Both the position numbers and the translations under genes were made by a program. A stretch of 64,000 nt of DNA from Pseudodesulfovibrio portus (lineage in GTDB: Bacteria; Desulfobacterota; Desulfovibrionia; Desulfovibrionales; Desulfovibrionaceae): the NCBI RefSeq assembly GCF_026000375.1, contig NZ_AP026708.1:3136001-3200000 (forward strand), given 5' to 3'. Below, piece by piece: positions 29,231-37,534 of the stretch; position 1 is the first letter of the stretch, and the number at the start of each line of letters is the position of its first letter. The notes under the pieces are model-generated. The model was not told the origin of the DNA and did no database searches. It saw nothing but the letters and a program-made list of their open reading frames with translations.

Positions 29231-29518
29231 CCGTAGTTGATAACGAACTACGGAGTTTCTCCACAGTTGATAACGAATATTGTAGTTCCCCCCAGGGTTG
29301 ATAACGAATATTATTAAATTGTTAATTATTTTAAGCCTGTAATCGTTTCGTATTACTTTTAGTAAATATATTTGTTAATTTAAATGTAGTATAAAAATGG
29401 CGGATCTTTCTGTGTTGGTTGCGAACACGGAACCCTCCAGTGTTGATTGCGAACACAGAGAGGGTTTCTGGTGTTGGTTTCGAACACAGATTCGTCTCCA
29501 GAGTTCAGATCGAACTTT
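29231..29518. repeat. Array of seven 17-bp dyad repeats at about 30-bp spacing
   Basis: Seven copies of a partly palindromic unit with core GTT-N6-CGAA. First cluster: CCGTAGTT-N7-AACTACGG (perfect dyad, 29231-29253), GTTGATAACGAA at 29266 and again at 29297. Second cluster: GTGTTGGTTGCGAACAC (29412), GTGTTGATTGCGAACAC (29440), GTGTTGGTTTCGAACAC (29471) and a diverged copy at 29501. The starts are 28-31 bases apart, about three helical turns. About 100 bases of AT-rich sequence separate the clusters. This is the layout of iterons or of arm-type recombinase/excisionase sites. The array lies 165 bases upstream of the candidate excisionase. Confidence 0.75.
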
Positions 29519-29602
29519 GGAAAGAGGTGGATTCAGTTGTTTGGACAGTTCGGTGGGAGGATTAATGTGGGATTTTGGAGATACGTTTTTGGGGGAGGCA
29601 TA

Positions 29603-29660
29603 TTGGTCCGACTGGTCCAAGCTGGCCCAACTGGTCCAAAATGGGCCAATTTGGACCAGT
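29603..29660. repeat. Short phased repeats of TGGTCC with terminal inverted repeat
   Basis: TTGGTCC, CTGGTCC, CTGGCCC and CTGGTCC follow one another every 9-10 bases, and the last copy, ACTGGTCCAA (29630-29639), is answered by its reverse complement TTGGACCAGT (29651-29660). One repeat per helical turn suggests cooperative protein binding. Confidence 0.6.
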
Positions 29661-30601
29661 AGTTAATGTGCATAAATCAACCCTTGTTTTGAGGCCTTTT
29701 CAAAACGCGTTGTTGTATGACAAGACAAGGTCAAAAATTCTAGTCCGTATAAGATATGACAAGTGAAGGGTACTTCCACTTTCATATCTGTGGCCGTTTC
29801 TTTTTTGGCCTTAAAATCACCTTTTCACATGACAATGATTTTTCTTCACTTTGCCTCCAGTCTGTGTATGTCAGGGGGGCGCGATGTCCCAGGAGCGCCA
29901 TCGGCTACGAGGGGCACATGGTCGGCTTTGAGGCCGGGCTGGATTATTGTCTGCCCCCCCCCATTTTATGGGGAATACAGGATTATCAAACTTGATTTCA
30001 CGGGTTTCGATTCCGTGAAATACTACATCAAAGATTCAGGCATGGTTATCCTGGCATGATTGTATGAGGACTGGGGGGGGCTTGGCGGATTACAGACGCA
30101 CTGAGCGTCAGTTGGGTGAAATGCGTCAGAATCGCCGCTGAGCGCTTTTGGTCCTTCGCCGCGCCCTTTCCCTGTCCTTTTTTAAGAAATCGCAGCAAGG
30201 GGGGCTGGGTGCAAAATTTTGGGTGTCTTGACTCCAAGTGCGCCGATGATTTTTTTGAGGCACTCGAATGTAATGATTTTCCTCCATATTGGAAGGAAAT
30301 CTCACTCCCTTTTCCCGATGCAGGTATAGAGATTGGTGGTGGTTTTTTTACTCAAGGGCAATCGGCTTTGCCGTGTAGCGCTGTAGAGCCGTTTTCAGGC
30401 AGGCCTTTGTCTTGAGTGAAGGGGCTATGTTTGGGGTGGGTGCTTTGGCTGACGGGGTTGGTCGTGCTGGTGTCGAGGTCGTCAGGCCGTTTCTGTAGGA
30501 TGGACGTGGTTGCGAGATGTCTTGTCCGTTTACGAGGCGTGCGCGGGGCGAGATCGATGCTCCATAAGTTTTAAGCGCAATGTAAACAGGCGGTTTAAAG
30601 T
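29661..30601. other. Gene-poor accessory stretch
   Basis: No open frame here has both a ribosome site and protein-like composition. The only structure noticed is a hairpin at 29995-30021 (ATTTCACGG/CCGTGAAAT). Several runs of C or G (for example near 29955 and 30075) and AT-rich patches suggest decayed DNA left by earlier insertions. Confidence 0.4.
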
Positions 30602-31408
30602 TTACGGTAGGTATGTCTTGACAATGTCGGACACGACCCCTTCACGTTTCAAGTCGGCTAGTACCGCCTCGATTTCGGGAAGCAAAGAGGAAACCCATGA
30701 CTTTCGACTGACTGCAATTCTAAGCTCCCATTCAATAAACGCCTTGCTTGAATGGAGGAGTTTGTCCTGCAGTTCGGGGTGGCGTTTGATGAGTGAGTCA
30801 ACAACCAGTTCATTGCCGGGGAAGATGTCAATTCTGTTTTCCAACAATTTGAGCATGTTGGAGTAGTCGCTGTTTGCCGTTTCTATCTGCATTGTTTGGA
30901 GAAAATCGTCGAACTCCGGACCATAGCTGTAACCGCGGGTGACACCAATCTTGTATTGTCGCAGGTCGTCAAGTGCTTGAAACTGAATGGCTCCTCTGTG
31001 GGCCGCTGACCATATTAATCCTCGCACTGTGATGATTGGTTCGGTGAAGTGTAGGAACTTCTGACGCTCCGGCGTTTTAATCAAAATGAGCGTGCAGTCC
31101 GCCTCTCCATTTTTCAGCATTGATAATGTTCTCTTCAACGGGAAGATAGCAACAGAACACTCTCGGTTCAGTCGAGAAAAAATTGCGTTGGCCAAATCTA
31201 CGGCTATTCCCTCGGGGACTCCACTTTGTGTTTGGTAGAACGGGGGATAAAGAAATCCTGCCACTCGAATCTTGTCCGTTTCTTGCCCGCTGGCGGTTGA
31301 CACGAAAAGAATAGGGATAAGTGCAATCAACAGGATCAAAGTGCCGAGCGTCCTGGCGCCCGGTAAGACTGGCCGCAAACATGCATTGTTTTTGATAAAG
31401 ATTGGCAT
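30602..31408 (-). CDS. Periplasmic solute-binding protein, family 3 (amino-acid type)
   Basis: A 268-residue exported protein. A hydrophobic signal segment (about residues 20-42) is preceded by a rather long, basic N-terminus. The mature part starts IRVAGFLYPPFYQTQSGVPE, continues GIAVDLANAIFSRLN and has the typical FTEPIITVRGLIWS and LRQYKIGVTRGYSYGPEFDD blocks of SBP_bac_3 proteins. There are no permease or ATPase genes next to it, so it may serve a distant ABC system or act as a sensor. Free-standing members of this kind are common in Desulfovibrio. Confidence 0.82.
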   Translation of the reverse strand: MPIFIKNNACLRPVLPGARTLGTLILLIALIPILFVSTASGQETDKIRVAGFLYPPFYQTQSGVPEGIAVDLANAIFSRLNRECSVAIFPLKRTLSMLKNGEADCTLILIKTPERQKFLHFTEPIITVRGLIWSAAHRGAIQFQALDDLRQYKIGVTRGYSYGPEFDDFLQTMQIETANSDYSNMLKLLENRIDIFPGNELVVDSLIKRHPELQDKLLHSSKAFIEWELRIAVSRKSWVSSLLPEIEAVLADLKREGVVSDIVKTYLP

Positions 31409-31651
31409 ATGTTGATCGTATTTAATGATTGGCTAAGTTCTTTTTTTAAGGTGTACTGCTATTCTACCATAAATTCATATCTATTACATGCCCAAAATGA
31501 TTCTTAATATCGGTGTGTTATGATAATGATTTCGTTGGTCTGCTGTGTTCAACACAACAGCAATGATTTGGACAAGGCTATCCGTTGGAATCGGGCTGGT
31601 AATCCTGCTATGAGAAGTTGATCAAGTAGTAGGGCAATCTGTGAAAAAGGA

Positions 31652-31690
31652 GAGGGAGTAGGTCTATAAGCAGACCTACTCCCTCTTTTG
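31652..31690. terminator. Strong bidirectional-type terminator hairpin
   Basis: GAGGGAGTAGGTCT (31652-31665) pairs exactly with AGACCTACTCCCTC (31672-31685). TTTTG follows on the plus side; on the minus side CTCCTTTTTC follows. It lies 20 bases past the stop of the minus-strand gene at 31710 and most likely ends that transcript. Confidence 0.85.
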
Positions 31691-31709
31691 TTTTTTTGCG
31701 GAGCGCGCG

Positions 31710-32315
31710 TTAGCTTTTGAACCGTCTGCGCAGGCCCACCAAGCCGACCAGGCCGGAGCCGAGTAACCATGCTGCACCAGGGATCGGAGTCGGGGTCAGG
31801 GTGAGGCTGGCTTCCATGGTTGAAGCACCATCGGTTACACTGAGCCATTTGGCATCAGAGGAGATGGATGCGGGGCGATTGCCCCATGCCCCGGTTCCGT
31901 AATCGTATTCAACGCCATAATCGCCTGCAACAGACCAGTATTGATCGAGTTGTGAGGTGAGTTCCCATCCAGGGGTACCGTCCAGATCAACCTGGGCAAT
32001 GAAGCCGATGGGGTTTCCGCTGGTAGGGAGAGTGCTAGAGCCCTCAGTCCCAGCCTTGCCGCTCGTGTCATAGTTTTTGATGGACCAGGTGAAGAGATAG
32101 GATTGGCTTGGGTCATATTCAAAGTTGAAAGACTTAACCTCACGCCAGTCATCTAAATTTCCAGTAATAGTGGCGGTTGGGATAATGCTTTTACCGTTAA
32201 GAGTGAGTTCGGTTAATTGGTTGTCTGTGGTGAATTGAATGGTCGCGGTCATGGCAAAGGCCATGGAAGATGAGAGTACAGCGGTGAGCAGGGTCAGAAG
32301 AAAAAGCTTTTTCAT
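31710..32315 (-). CDS. Exported protein with VPLPA-CTERM-type signal (substrate 3)
   Basis: A 201-residue secreted protein with signal peptide (MKKLFLLTLLTAVLSSSMAF, cleavage about residue 21). The mature part is beta-rich (IQFTTDNQLTELTLNGKSII, QVDLDGTPGWELTSQLDQYW) with no recognised domain. It ends TPTPIPGAAWLLGSGL, a membrane segment and LRRRFKS. It should be sorted by the XrtD at 24.5-26.0 kb. It stands alone between the solute-binding protein and the first HipBA module, with its own terminator. Confidence 0.8.
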   Translation of the reverse strand: MKKLFLLTLLTAVLSSSMAFAMTATIQFTTDNQLTELTLNGKSIIPTATITGNLDDWREVKSFNFEYDPSQSYLFTWSIKNYDTSGKAGTEGSSTLPTSGNPIGFIAQVDLDGTPGWELTSQLDQYWSVAGDYGVEYDYGTGAWGNRPASISSDAKWLSVTDGASTMEASLTLTPTPIPGAAWLLGSGLVGLVGLRRRFKS

Positions 32316-32611
32316 TGAGATATCCTTATGTTGCTAAAGGTCGAGTGATGGCTGCTGAGCAACATTTGGGCCTTTTTTATAATGTCTAGCAATAATAGTT
32401 TGTTGGCCGACGGTTGTGTTGGTAGGGATTTTCAGTGTTTTAAAATTCTGATTTTATTGGACGGCTGCCGACCATGGTGAATTGGCTGCTTGCGCCTCAA
32501 ATCCTTCGTAGGCACCTTGGAAAAGCTTCGAATTTGTCATCGAATTTTTCGCACAACGATCCTTTCTCCTGGAAGGTTGTCGTAACACTTTCAGCTTGCA
32601 TAGTCCAAAAA

Positions 32612-32660
32612 ACTAATCTATATATTAGTCAAAGCGATTTAAAATAATATTTATATTAGT
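32612..32660 (+). promoter_or_regulatory. Paired HipB-type operators upstream of hipB (module 1)
   Basis: ACTAAT-N6-ATTAGT at 32612-32629 is a perfect dyad. AATAAT-N6-ATTAGT at 32643-32660 repeats it imperfectly 31 bases downstream, ending 12 bases before the start codon. Two dyads spaced three helical turns apart over an AT-rich promoter is the expected layout for autorepression by a HipB-like dimer. Confidence 0.65.
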
Positions 32661-32672
32661 ATTGAGGTCCGT

Positions 32673-33014
32673 ATGGGAAATGCTTCGCTTGCAAGTAAGG
32701 CTTTGTCTCCCGACGCAACAGAAGCGCTAAAGTCGCTGGGCGCGAATATTAAGGAAGCGCGCGTGCGCCGTGGGATGACGCAGGTCGAACTGGCCATGCG
32801 GGCATCGACCAGCCACGCTACACTGATTCGACTGGAACGCGGCGAGCCGTCGGTGGGCATCGGCATCCTGGTTCAGGTGCTGGATGTACTTGGGTTAGCT
32901 GAAGGGCTAGGCCAGGTGGCCGATCCGGACATGGACAAAGTGGGGAAGTCCCTCCAGCAGTTGAAAAGCCCGAAGCGGGTTCGTGCGAAGAAGCGTGATG
33001 ATCTCGACTTCTAG
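32673..33014 (+). CDS. hipB: HipB-like antitoxin (XRE family)
   Basis: A 113-residue DNA-binding protein. Residues about 22-80 are a Cro/C1 helix-turn-helix: NIKEARVRRGMTQVELAMRA, then TSHATLIRLERGEPSVGIG. It is longer than E. coli HipB, with a C-terminal Lys-rich extension (LKSPKRVRAKKRDDLDF) that could contact the toxin. It would repress its own promoter at the two dyads just upstream and neutralise the HipA-like kinase encoded 173 bases downstream. The unusually wide gap to hipA contains a small CTGAAAA/TTTTCAG hairpin. Confidence 0.82.
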   Translation: MGNASLASKALSPDATEALKSLGANIKEARVRRGMTQVELAMRASTSHATLIRLERGEPSVGIGILVQVLDVLGLAEGLGQVADPDMDKVGKSLQQLKSPKRVRAKKRDDLDF

Positions 33015-33187
33015 TGTCGTGTCCATCAAATCTTTATACCAAAAATCGGACGCGGTACAATGGCACCCGGCAGGGGGGCGCGCCGATGAAAGCGGCGGAG
33101 CGAGCTGAAAACCGTATTTTTCAGCGAAGTGATTTTAAGCAGAATGCAGGTAAAGGTGTTTCGCGGAAGGTACAATAGGAGAACCCT

Positions 33188-34444
33188 ATGCCCACGGACA
33201 AGACTTACGTCTATCTCTACCTAGACGGTGCATTTGTGCCCGCCGGATTGTTGGTCATGCACCAGGACGGTCGGGAGGTGGTTTCCACATTCGCTTATGG
33301 CCGTCGCTACCTTGAACGAAGGGATGCAGCTGCCGTTGATCCGCTCCAGTTACCGCTGGGGCAGGCCGAATATCATGCTGTAGGCGTATTTCGGGCATTC
33401 CAAGATGTCAGCCCGGACGGCTGGGGCCGCCATCTGCTGGATAGGGCTGCAGAACGGGACGGGGTCGTTCCCTCGGAATTCGATTATCTCACCGTCCTGA
33501 ACCAGGAGGACCGCATAGGAGCACTCGCCTTTGGGCCGGACCTGAGCGGCCCAAGCCCAGCTAAGCCCACCTGGCGGCCCGAGGAAATCCCCGGAGACCG
33601 CATCGATTTGGCCACCATGCTCCGGGACGTGGATGCGGTCCTCAACCATGAGTCTTTGCCCGCCGACCAGCGGCGCTTCCTGATTCGCGGTTCGTCCGTG
33701 GGCGGCGCGCAACCAAAGGCGGCCGTGGTGTACGAGGGAAGGCCCTGGATCGCCAAATTCTCGCGGGAACTGGAACAGTGGCCGACCTGCCGTATTGAGT
33801 TGGCGGCTATGCGGCTGGCTGCGAAGTGCGGCATTCGGGTTCCCGAGTGCCGCGTGGTTGACGTTGGCGGACGGGATGTCTTCTTGACCGCCAGGTTCGA
33901 CAGAGAAGGTAGCCTGCTCATGCGCCGCCACTTTCTTTCGGCCATGACGCTCACCGGGGCGGACAGCCTGACCGACGGGACTTACGGCGACATCGCCTTG
34001 GCCATTCGTCGGTTCGGGGTGGCAGCCCACCTCAAGGCCGATCTTGAGGAGTTGTTCCGCCGCATGGTCTTCAACATCCTGTGCAACAACTGGGATGATC
34101 ACCTCAAAAATCATGGATTCCTTTACGATACCACAAGCGGTAAGTGGCGACTATCGCCCGCCTACGATATCGTGCCGCAACCCCAGCGCGAGGGTGATGA
34201 AGCGAGCCGTTTGACATTGGGTGTCGGTAAGCTCGGTCGAGTCGCCACCCTTGAAAATGCACTGTCGAGATGTGCTGATTTTGATCTCGACTTGCCCAAG
34301 GCACGGGAAATAATCCACGGTATGGCTACACTGGTCCGTGAAAATTGGCGGGAAGAAAACAGGCAGGCAGGTATACCAGAAGTAAAATTGCGGCTGATTG
34401 AAGAGGCATACAAGAGCTCCTTGAACAAGGAGAAAAACATATGA
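33188..34444 (+). CDS. hipA: HipA-like serine/threonine kinase toxin (module 1)
   Basis: A 418-residue protein of the HipA family. ATG 33188 follows TAGGAGAACCCT. The N-terminal subdomain has the PDGWGRHLLDRAAERDG pattern. The kinase core shows the Gly-rich loop GSSVGGAQPKA (about residue 168) with the following WIAKFSRE, the catalytic loop NNWDDHLKNHGF (about 300) and the metal-binding AYDIVP. HipA phosphorylates glutamyl-tRNA synthetase or other tRNA ligases to halt translation; the target here is unknown. Its stop codon overlaps a tiny downstream frame (ATGA). Confidence 0.9.
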   Translation: MPTDKTYVYLYLDGAFVPAGLLVMHQDGREVVSTFAYGRRYLERRDAAAVDPLQLPLGQAEYHAVGVFRAFQDVSPDGWGRHLLDRAAERDGVVPSEFDYLTVLNQEDRIGALAFGPDLSGPSPAKPTWRPEEIPGDRIDLATMLRDVDAVLNHESLPADQRRFLIRGSSVGGAQPKAAVVYEGRPWIAKFSRELEQWPTCRIELAAMRLAAKCGIRVPECRVVDVGGRDVFLTARFDREGSLLMRRHFLSAMTLTGADSLTDGTYGDIALAIRRFGVAAHLKADLEELFRRMVFNILCNNWDDHLKNHGFLYDTTSGKWRLSPAYDIVPQPQREGDEASRLTLGVGKLGRVATLENALSRCADFDLDLPKAREIIHGMATLVRENWREENRQAGIPEVKLRLIEEAYKSSLNKEKNI

Positions 34445-34542
34445 GTTGCAAACGTCAAGATGACATGGACATTCTTCGCCTCATCGAGGACGCTGCTGGG
34501 AGCATTTTCAAACATGAAGATATTGGCATGTCCCGCCCGTAG
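34441..34542 (+). CDS. Tiny ORF coupled to hipA (33 residues)
   Basis: The ATG overlaps the hipA stop codon (ATGA), the classic coupling arrangement. The product starts MSCKRQDDMDILRLIEDAAG and ends at TAG 34540-34542. It is acidic and helical with no known domain. It may be a real third component, the stump of a longer gene, or chance. No independent ribosome site is seen, which is normal for coupled genes. Confidence 0.35.
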   Translation: MSCKRQDDMDILRLIEDAAGSIFKHEDIGMSRP

Positions 34543-34681
34543 CTGTGTAGAGATATCCGGGAGTACGTCACTTCGGACTCCTTTTTGTCGAAATGACCGG
34601 CATTATGTAGCTGTTGTACATTGACCGTGTAGAAACCATCCCCCAGACATGGCTATGCTTCCCGAAATAAGGAGGCACCCC

Positions 34682-34873
34682 ATGTCCATGTCACACGTTG
34701 TATCCGGCTTGGTGAAAAAGAAGTCAGCACTTCTCGGTGAAGCCGACCACATCAAGACTCAGCTCAAGGCATTGAACAAGCAAAGCGGAACCACTTCTCT
34801 GGGTAAAGGATTGGAACCACCTCTGAGAGGGATGCGCCTTCCCCCGTTTGAGTTAGGTCAACGTTTTCTCTAG
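34682..34873 (+). CDS. Small coiled-coil protein, probably truncated
   Basis: A 63-residue product starting at ATG 34682 behind AAGGAGG. The first 35 residues (MSMSHVVSGLVKKKSALLGE, then HIKTQLKAL) look like the start of the small coiled-coil hypothetical proteins common in proteobacterial accessory regions. After that the sequence loses this character (LEPPLRGMRLPPF), suggesting truncation or a frameshift. The 290 bases after it, up to 35163, hold no convincing gene. Confidence 0.45.
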   Translation: MSMSHVVSGLVKKKSALLGEADHIKTQLKALNKQSGTTSLGKGLEPPLRGMRLPPFELGQRFL

Positions 34874-35162
34874 GACATTCTCCCTATTTTGGATTTGTTG
34901 TGGGAGAATTTCTCATTTTCCCTATCAAACCATTGGAGAATACCTTGGGCTAATAGCTTTTTGGTGTCTGGTATGCTAGTTGATTTCGTAATTTTGAATT
35001 GTGTGAATAGTCGCTTTGGGAGAAAGTACGGGGCGAATCCTAGATTAAGCGCTGCCGATGTTTTATTATGCTTTTTTCATGGCTTGGCAGTTTTCACGCA
35101 GTTTATGGCGAAGTGTGGAAATGTGAATGGGAAATAAGTAGAGTCCAGTATGGAGAGGACGC

Positions 35163-35588
35163 ATGAAGTTTAGATTGTTCTTGTGTTTGTTGATTGGCGC
35201 GTTTGGGGTGTTTGGGTCTGCGATGGCAGGCAATTTAGAAACATGGGAAGGAACCTCCAGGGGCGAAGGTTATACGGGAAATATAGTTTGGGAGATGACT
35301 CCAATTGATATTGACGCTGAACGATATGAATTGTCTGGCACTCTGAAAGCTAAATTCAATCATCGTGACCATGGCAAAGGCCAAGTTAATATCCGACTCA
35401 AAGGTGAAGTCCGTGACGGCATGCTTCAGGCTTCGGGTAATGGCCGGGGGCGAATTATGGCACGAAGCTTTAAGCTGCGGGTGAGCCTTCAGGGGACAAT
35501 GGACGGTGAAACCGGAAATGGAACCCTGGTCAGTAACGATGACTTCAAATTGATCCACGGAACGTGGGAAGTCTCTAAGACGCAATAG
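35163..35588 (+). CDS. Small exported protein of unknown function
   Basis: A 141-residue protein with a clean signal peptide (MKFRLFLCLLIGAFGVFGSA, cleavage after AMA) and GGAGAGG upstream. The mature part is beta-rich with regular alternation (ERYELSGTLKAKFNHR, GQVNIRLKGEVRDGMLQA, FKLRVSLQGTMDGETGNGTL), the look of a small beta-barrel or lipocalin-like fold. No motif gives a function. It is the first gene of the co-directional envelope locus and lies 8 bases before the caspase-like gene, so the two are probably co-transcribed. Confidence 0.75.
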   Translation: MKFRLFLCLLIGAFGVFGSAMAGNLETWEGTSRGEGYTGNIVWEMTPIDIDAERYELSGTLKAKFNHRDHGKGQVNIRLKGEVRDGMLQASGNGRGRIMARSFKLRVSLQGTMDGETGNGTLVSNDDFKLIHGTWEVSKTQ

Positions 35589-35596
35589 GCTGATTG

Positions 35597-36823
35597 ATGA
35601 AGAAATTTGTGCTTCATGCTGTCTGTCTTAGTGTATTGCTGCTGGCCACGAATGCCATGGCCTCGACGTATACCATTTCCAAGGGCCAGAAGCTTTACTT
35701 CCAGAGTGATTATGTTGGTGCCCTGCAGGAATTCAGAGCAGCTTACGAAGAACATAAAGACAATCCGATGATAAATTATTTCATTGGGTTGTGTTTTGAG
35801 CGTCTGAGGCAGGATCAGGAAGCCATCGAGGCGTTTGGCCACGCAATAGCCTTGAAGCCGGATTACAAGCTGGCGAAACTCCATCTGGCCAGAGTGTATT
35901 ATTCATTGGGGGCAATGGGGGAGTGTGCCGAGCAGGTCAATTCGCTTATTATACTTGGCTATCGGTTCAAAACGCAGGACACGGCCATGCTTGAAGACGT
36001 CATGGAAGGGGCCAGCACCCCGTCTCATGTCCCGCAATCCCAGATACGGCTTGAAAAGCAGTTGGGCACAGTCCAGCCGAGGCCTGTTGTTGAACCCAAG
36101 GAACCTGAGCCGGTCATCCCTGTCATACCGGATGAGAGGCGGATCGCGCTCGTTGTGGGGAATTCTCATTACGGATTTGCGCCTTTGGACAATCCGGTCA
36201 ATGACGCGAATGATGTCTCTGCGAAACTGCGGCAGCTGAATTTTGAAGTCCAACTCGTGACCGATGCTGACCGCAAGGAAATGGTCAAGGCCATCAATCG
36301 ATTCGGCGACGCGTTGCGTACTGCTGATGTGGGCCTTTTTTATTATGCGGGCCATGGTATACAGGTGAAGGGTGTCAATTACCTTGTCCCAGTAGACGCG
36401 AAGATGGCGTCTGAAGGCGATGTCGAATTTGAAACGGTTCATTTGGGCAGGGTGCTTGCCAAGATGGAGGAGTCTCAGAGCCTGAATATCGCGATCCTGG
36501 ATGCATGCAGGGATAATCCCTTTGCGCGGGGTTACAGAAGTGTGAGCAGAGGGCTTGCAAGGGTTGATGCTCCCATGGGGTCGATTGTCGCTTATGCCAC
36601 TGCTCCCGGAGCGGTGGCTGCCGACGGAGACGGGAGAAACGGCGTCTACACCAAGTTTTTGTTGAAGAATCTCTCGGTTCCGGGGCTTCGCATAGAGGAA
36701 GTGCTCAAGCGCGTCAGGATCGATGTCCTGCAGGCGACCGGGAACAAGCAGGTTCCATGGGAATCAACCTCCCTAGTTGGGAACTTTATGTTTGTTGGGA
36801 CCAAGGCTGAAAGCGTACAGTAA
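35597..36823 (+). CDS. Exported TPR protein with caspase-like protease domain
   Basis: A 408-residue protein with signal peptide (residues 1-23). Residues about 28-110 hold TPR repeats (GQKLYFQSDYVGALQEFRAA, QDQEAIEAFGHAIALKPDYK). Residues about 180-400 are a caspase-fold (peptidase C14) domain: RRIALVVGNSHYGFAPLDNP, His253 in FYYAGHGIQ and Cys304 in ILDACRDNPF, plus GSIVAYATAPGAVAADGDGR. The dyad is complete, so it is probably active in the periplasm. In the locus it precedes repeat proteins and a CsgG-like pore protein, and could process them. ATG 35597 is used rather than TTG 35594. Confidence 0.88.
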   Translation: MKKFVLHAVCLSVLLLATNAMASTYTISKGQKLYFQSDYVGALQEFRAAYEEHKDNPMINYFIGLCFERLRQDQEAIEAFGHAIALKPDYKLAKLHLARVYYSLGAMGECAEQVNSLIILGYRFKTQDTAMLEDVMEGASTPSHVPQSQIRLEKQLGTVQPRPVVEPKEPEPVIPVIPDERRIALVVGNSHYGFAPLDNPVNDANDVSAKLRQLNFEVQLVTDADRKEMVKAINRFGDALRTADVGLFYYAGHGIQVKGVNYLVPVDAKMASEGDVEFETVHLGRVLAKMEESQSLNIAILDACRDNPFARGYRSVSRGLARVDAPMGSIVAYATAPGAVAADGDGRNGVYTKFLLKNLSVPGLRIEEVLKRVRIDVLQATGNKQVPWESTSLVGNFMFVGTKAESVQ

Positions 36824-36871
36824 CGCTTGCTGATATCGTATGTGATTGGAATAACTTTGGAGGACGAACTG

Positions 36872-37168
36872 ATGAAAAAGATCATGTTGTTGCTTATCGT
36901 GGCTGCTTTTACCGTGTGGGCTGCTGGTGCATATGCCGGGCAGGCGAATACGGGCGACATCACCATTGAGTCTGATGTTGAAGATGTAGAAAACACTGCC
37001 AGCGGCATCAATTCCAAGGCGGAAACGAATATTCATTCCGTCAATGTCAAAGAAGGCAAGACCGGCGACATCGTCATCAAGGGCAAGGCCGAGGACATCG
37101 AAAACACTGCCAGCGGCTTTAATTCCAAGGCAGAAACGAACGTCGGCAGTGTGAAAGTCGGGGACTAA
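36872..37168 (+). CDS. Small exported protein with two copies of a 37-residue repeat (repeat protein A)
   Basis: A 98-residue product. ATG 36872 follows GGAGGACGAACTG. After a signal peptide (to about residue 22, AYA-G) the rest is two tandem modules: TGDITIESDVEDVENTASG with NSKAETNIHSVNV, and TGDIVIKGKAEDIENTASG with NSKAETNVGSVKV. At DNA level the copies are nearly identical in the ENTASG...NSKAET part and exactly 111 bases apart (36989 and 37100), so the duplication is recent or kept uniform. The Asn/Ser/Gly/Ala pattern recalls curlin-type beta-solenoid repeats without being a match. The next gene follows after one base. Confidence 0.8.
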   Translation: MKKIMLLLIVAAFTVWAAGAYAGQANTGDITIESDVEDVENTASGINSKAETNIHSVNVKEGKTGDIVIKGKAEDIENTASGFNSKAETNVGSVKVGD

Positions 37169-37169
37169 T

Positions 37170-37496
37170 ATGCATGTTAGTAAGGCGATGCTGTTCGCTT
37201 GTGGAGTGGCCATGTTGCTGATGGTCGCTCCACTCGTTTCTTTCGCTGGAGATATGGATGACAAGATTCCCATGGGGGATGGAATCCATTATGATAATGA
37301 TTTGAAAAAGATGCATAATACCAGCTTCTCCAAAGTAAAAGCTCGTGCCGCAGCCAAGAAGTCCGGCAATGTCAATGAGTCATCCGGGGGAGATATCAAC
37401 ATTAACAGTGTTGTCATCGGCGACGATGCCCGTGTTGGTGACATTATCATCGCGCCCGAAGGCGATGTGGAAGACGTCAACCAAATCAATCAGTAA
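37170..37496 (+). CDS. Small exported protein related to the repeat family (repeat protein B)
   Basis: A 108-residue exported protein whose ATG follows the previous stop by one base. It has a signal peptide (cleavage about VSFA-G, residue 27). The C-terminal third carries the same vocabulary as its neighbours: SSGGDININSVVIGDD, then VGDIIIAPEGDVEDVNQINQ, which looks like a permuted or partial copy of the GDI...EDI module. The middle is basic (KVKARAAAKKSGN). No known domain. Tight spacing with repeat protein A implies that the two are made together. Confidence 0.75.
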   Translation: MHVSKAMLFACGVAMLLMVAPLVSFAGDMDDKIPMGDGIHYDNDLKKMHNTSFSKVKARAAAKKSGNVNESSGGDININSVVIGDDARVGDIIIAPEGDVEDVNQINQ

Positions 37497-37534
37497 TCAA
37501 TCCTTCGTCGAAGGGGGTTGTTTCAGGTGTGCCA

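Noticed and set aside
29231-29518. CRISPR array
   Set aside because: The spacing is about 30 bp, but the repeats are only about 17 bp and diverged, spacers are about 12 bp, and no cas gene is present. Iterons or recombinase sites fit better.
30116-30415. 99-codon frame in the gene-poor accessory stretch
   Set aside because: No ribosome site and low-complexity composition; it is not supported as a gene.
34889-35137. 82-codon frame before the envelope locus
   Set aside because: It has a TTG start, no ribosome site and no domain; chance is more likely.
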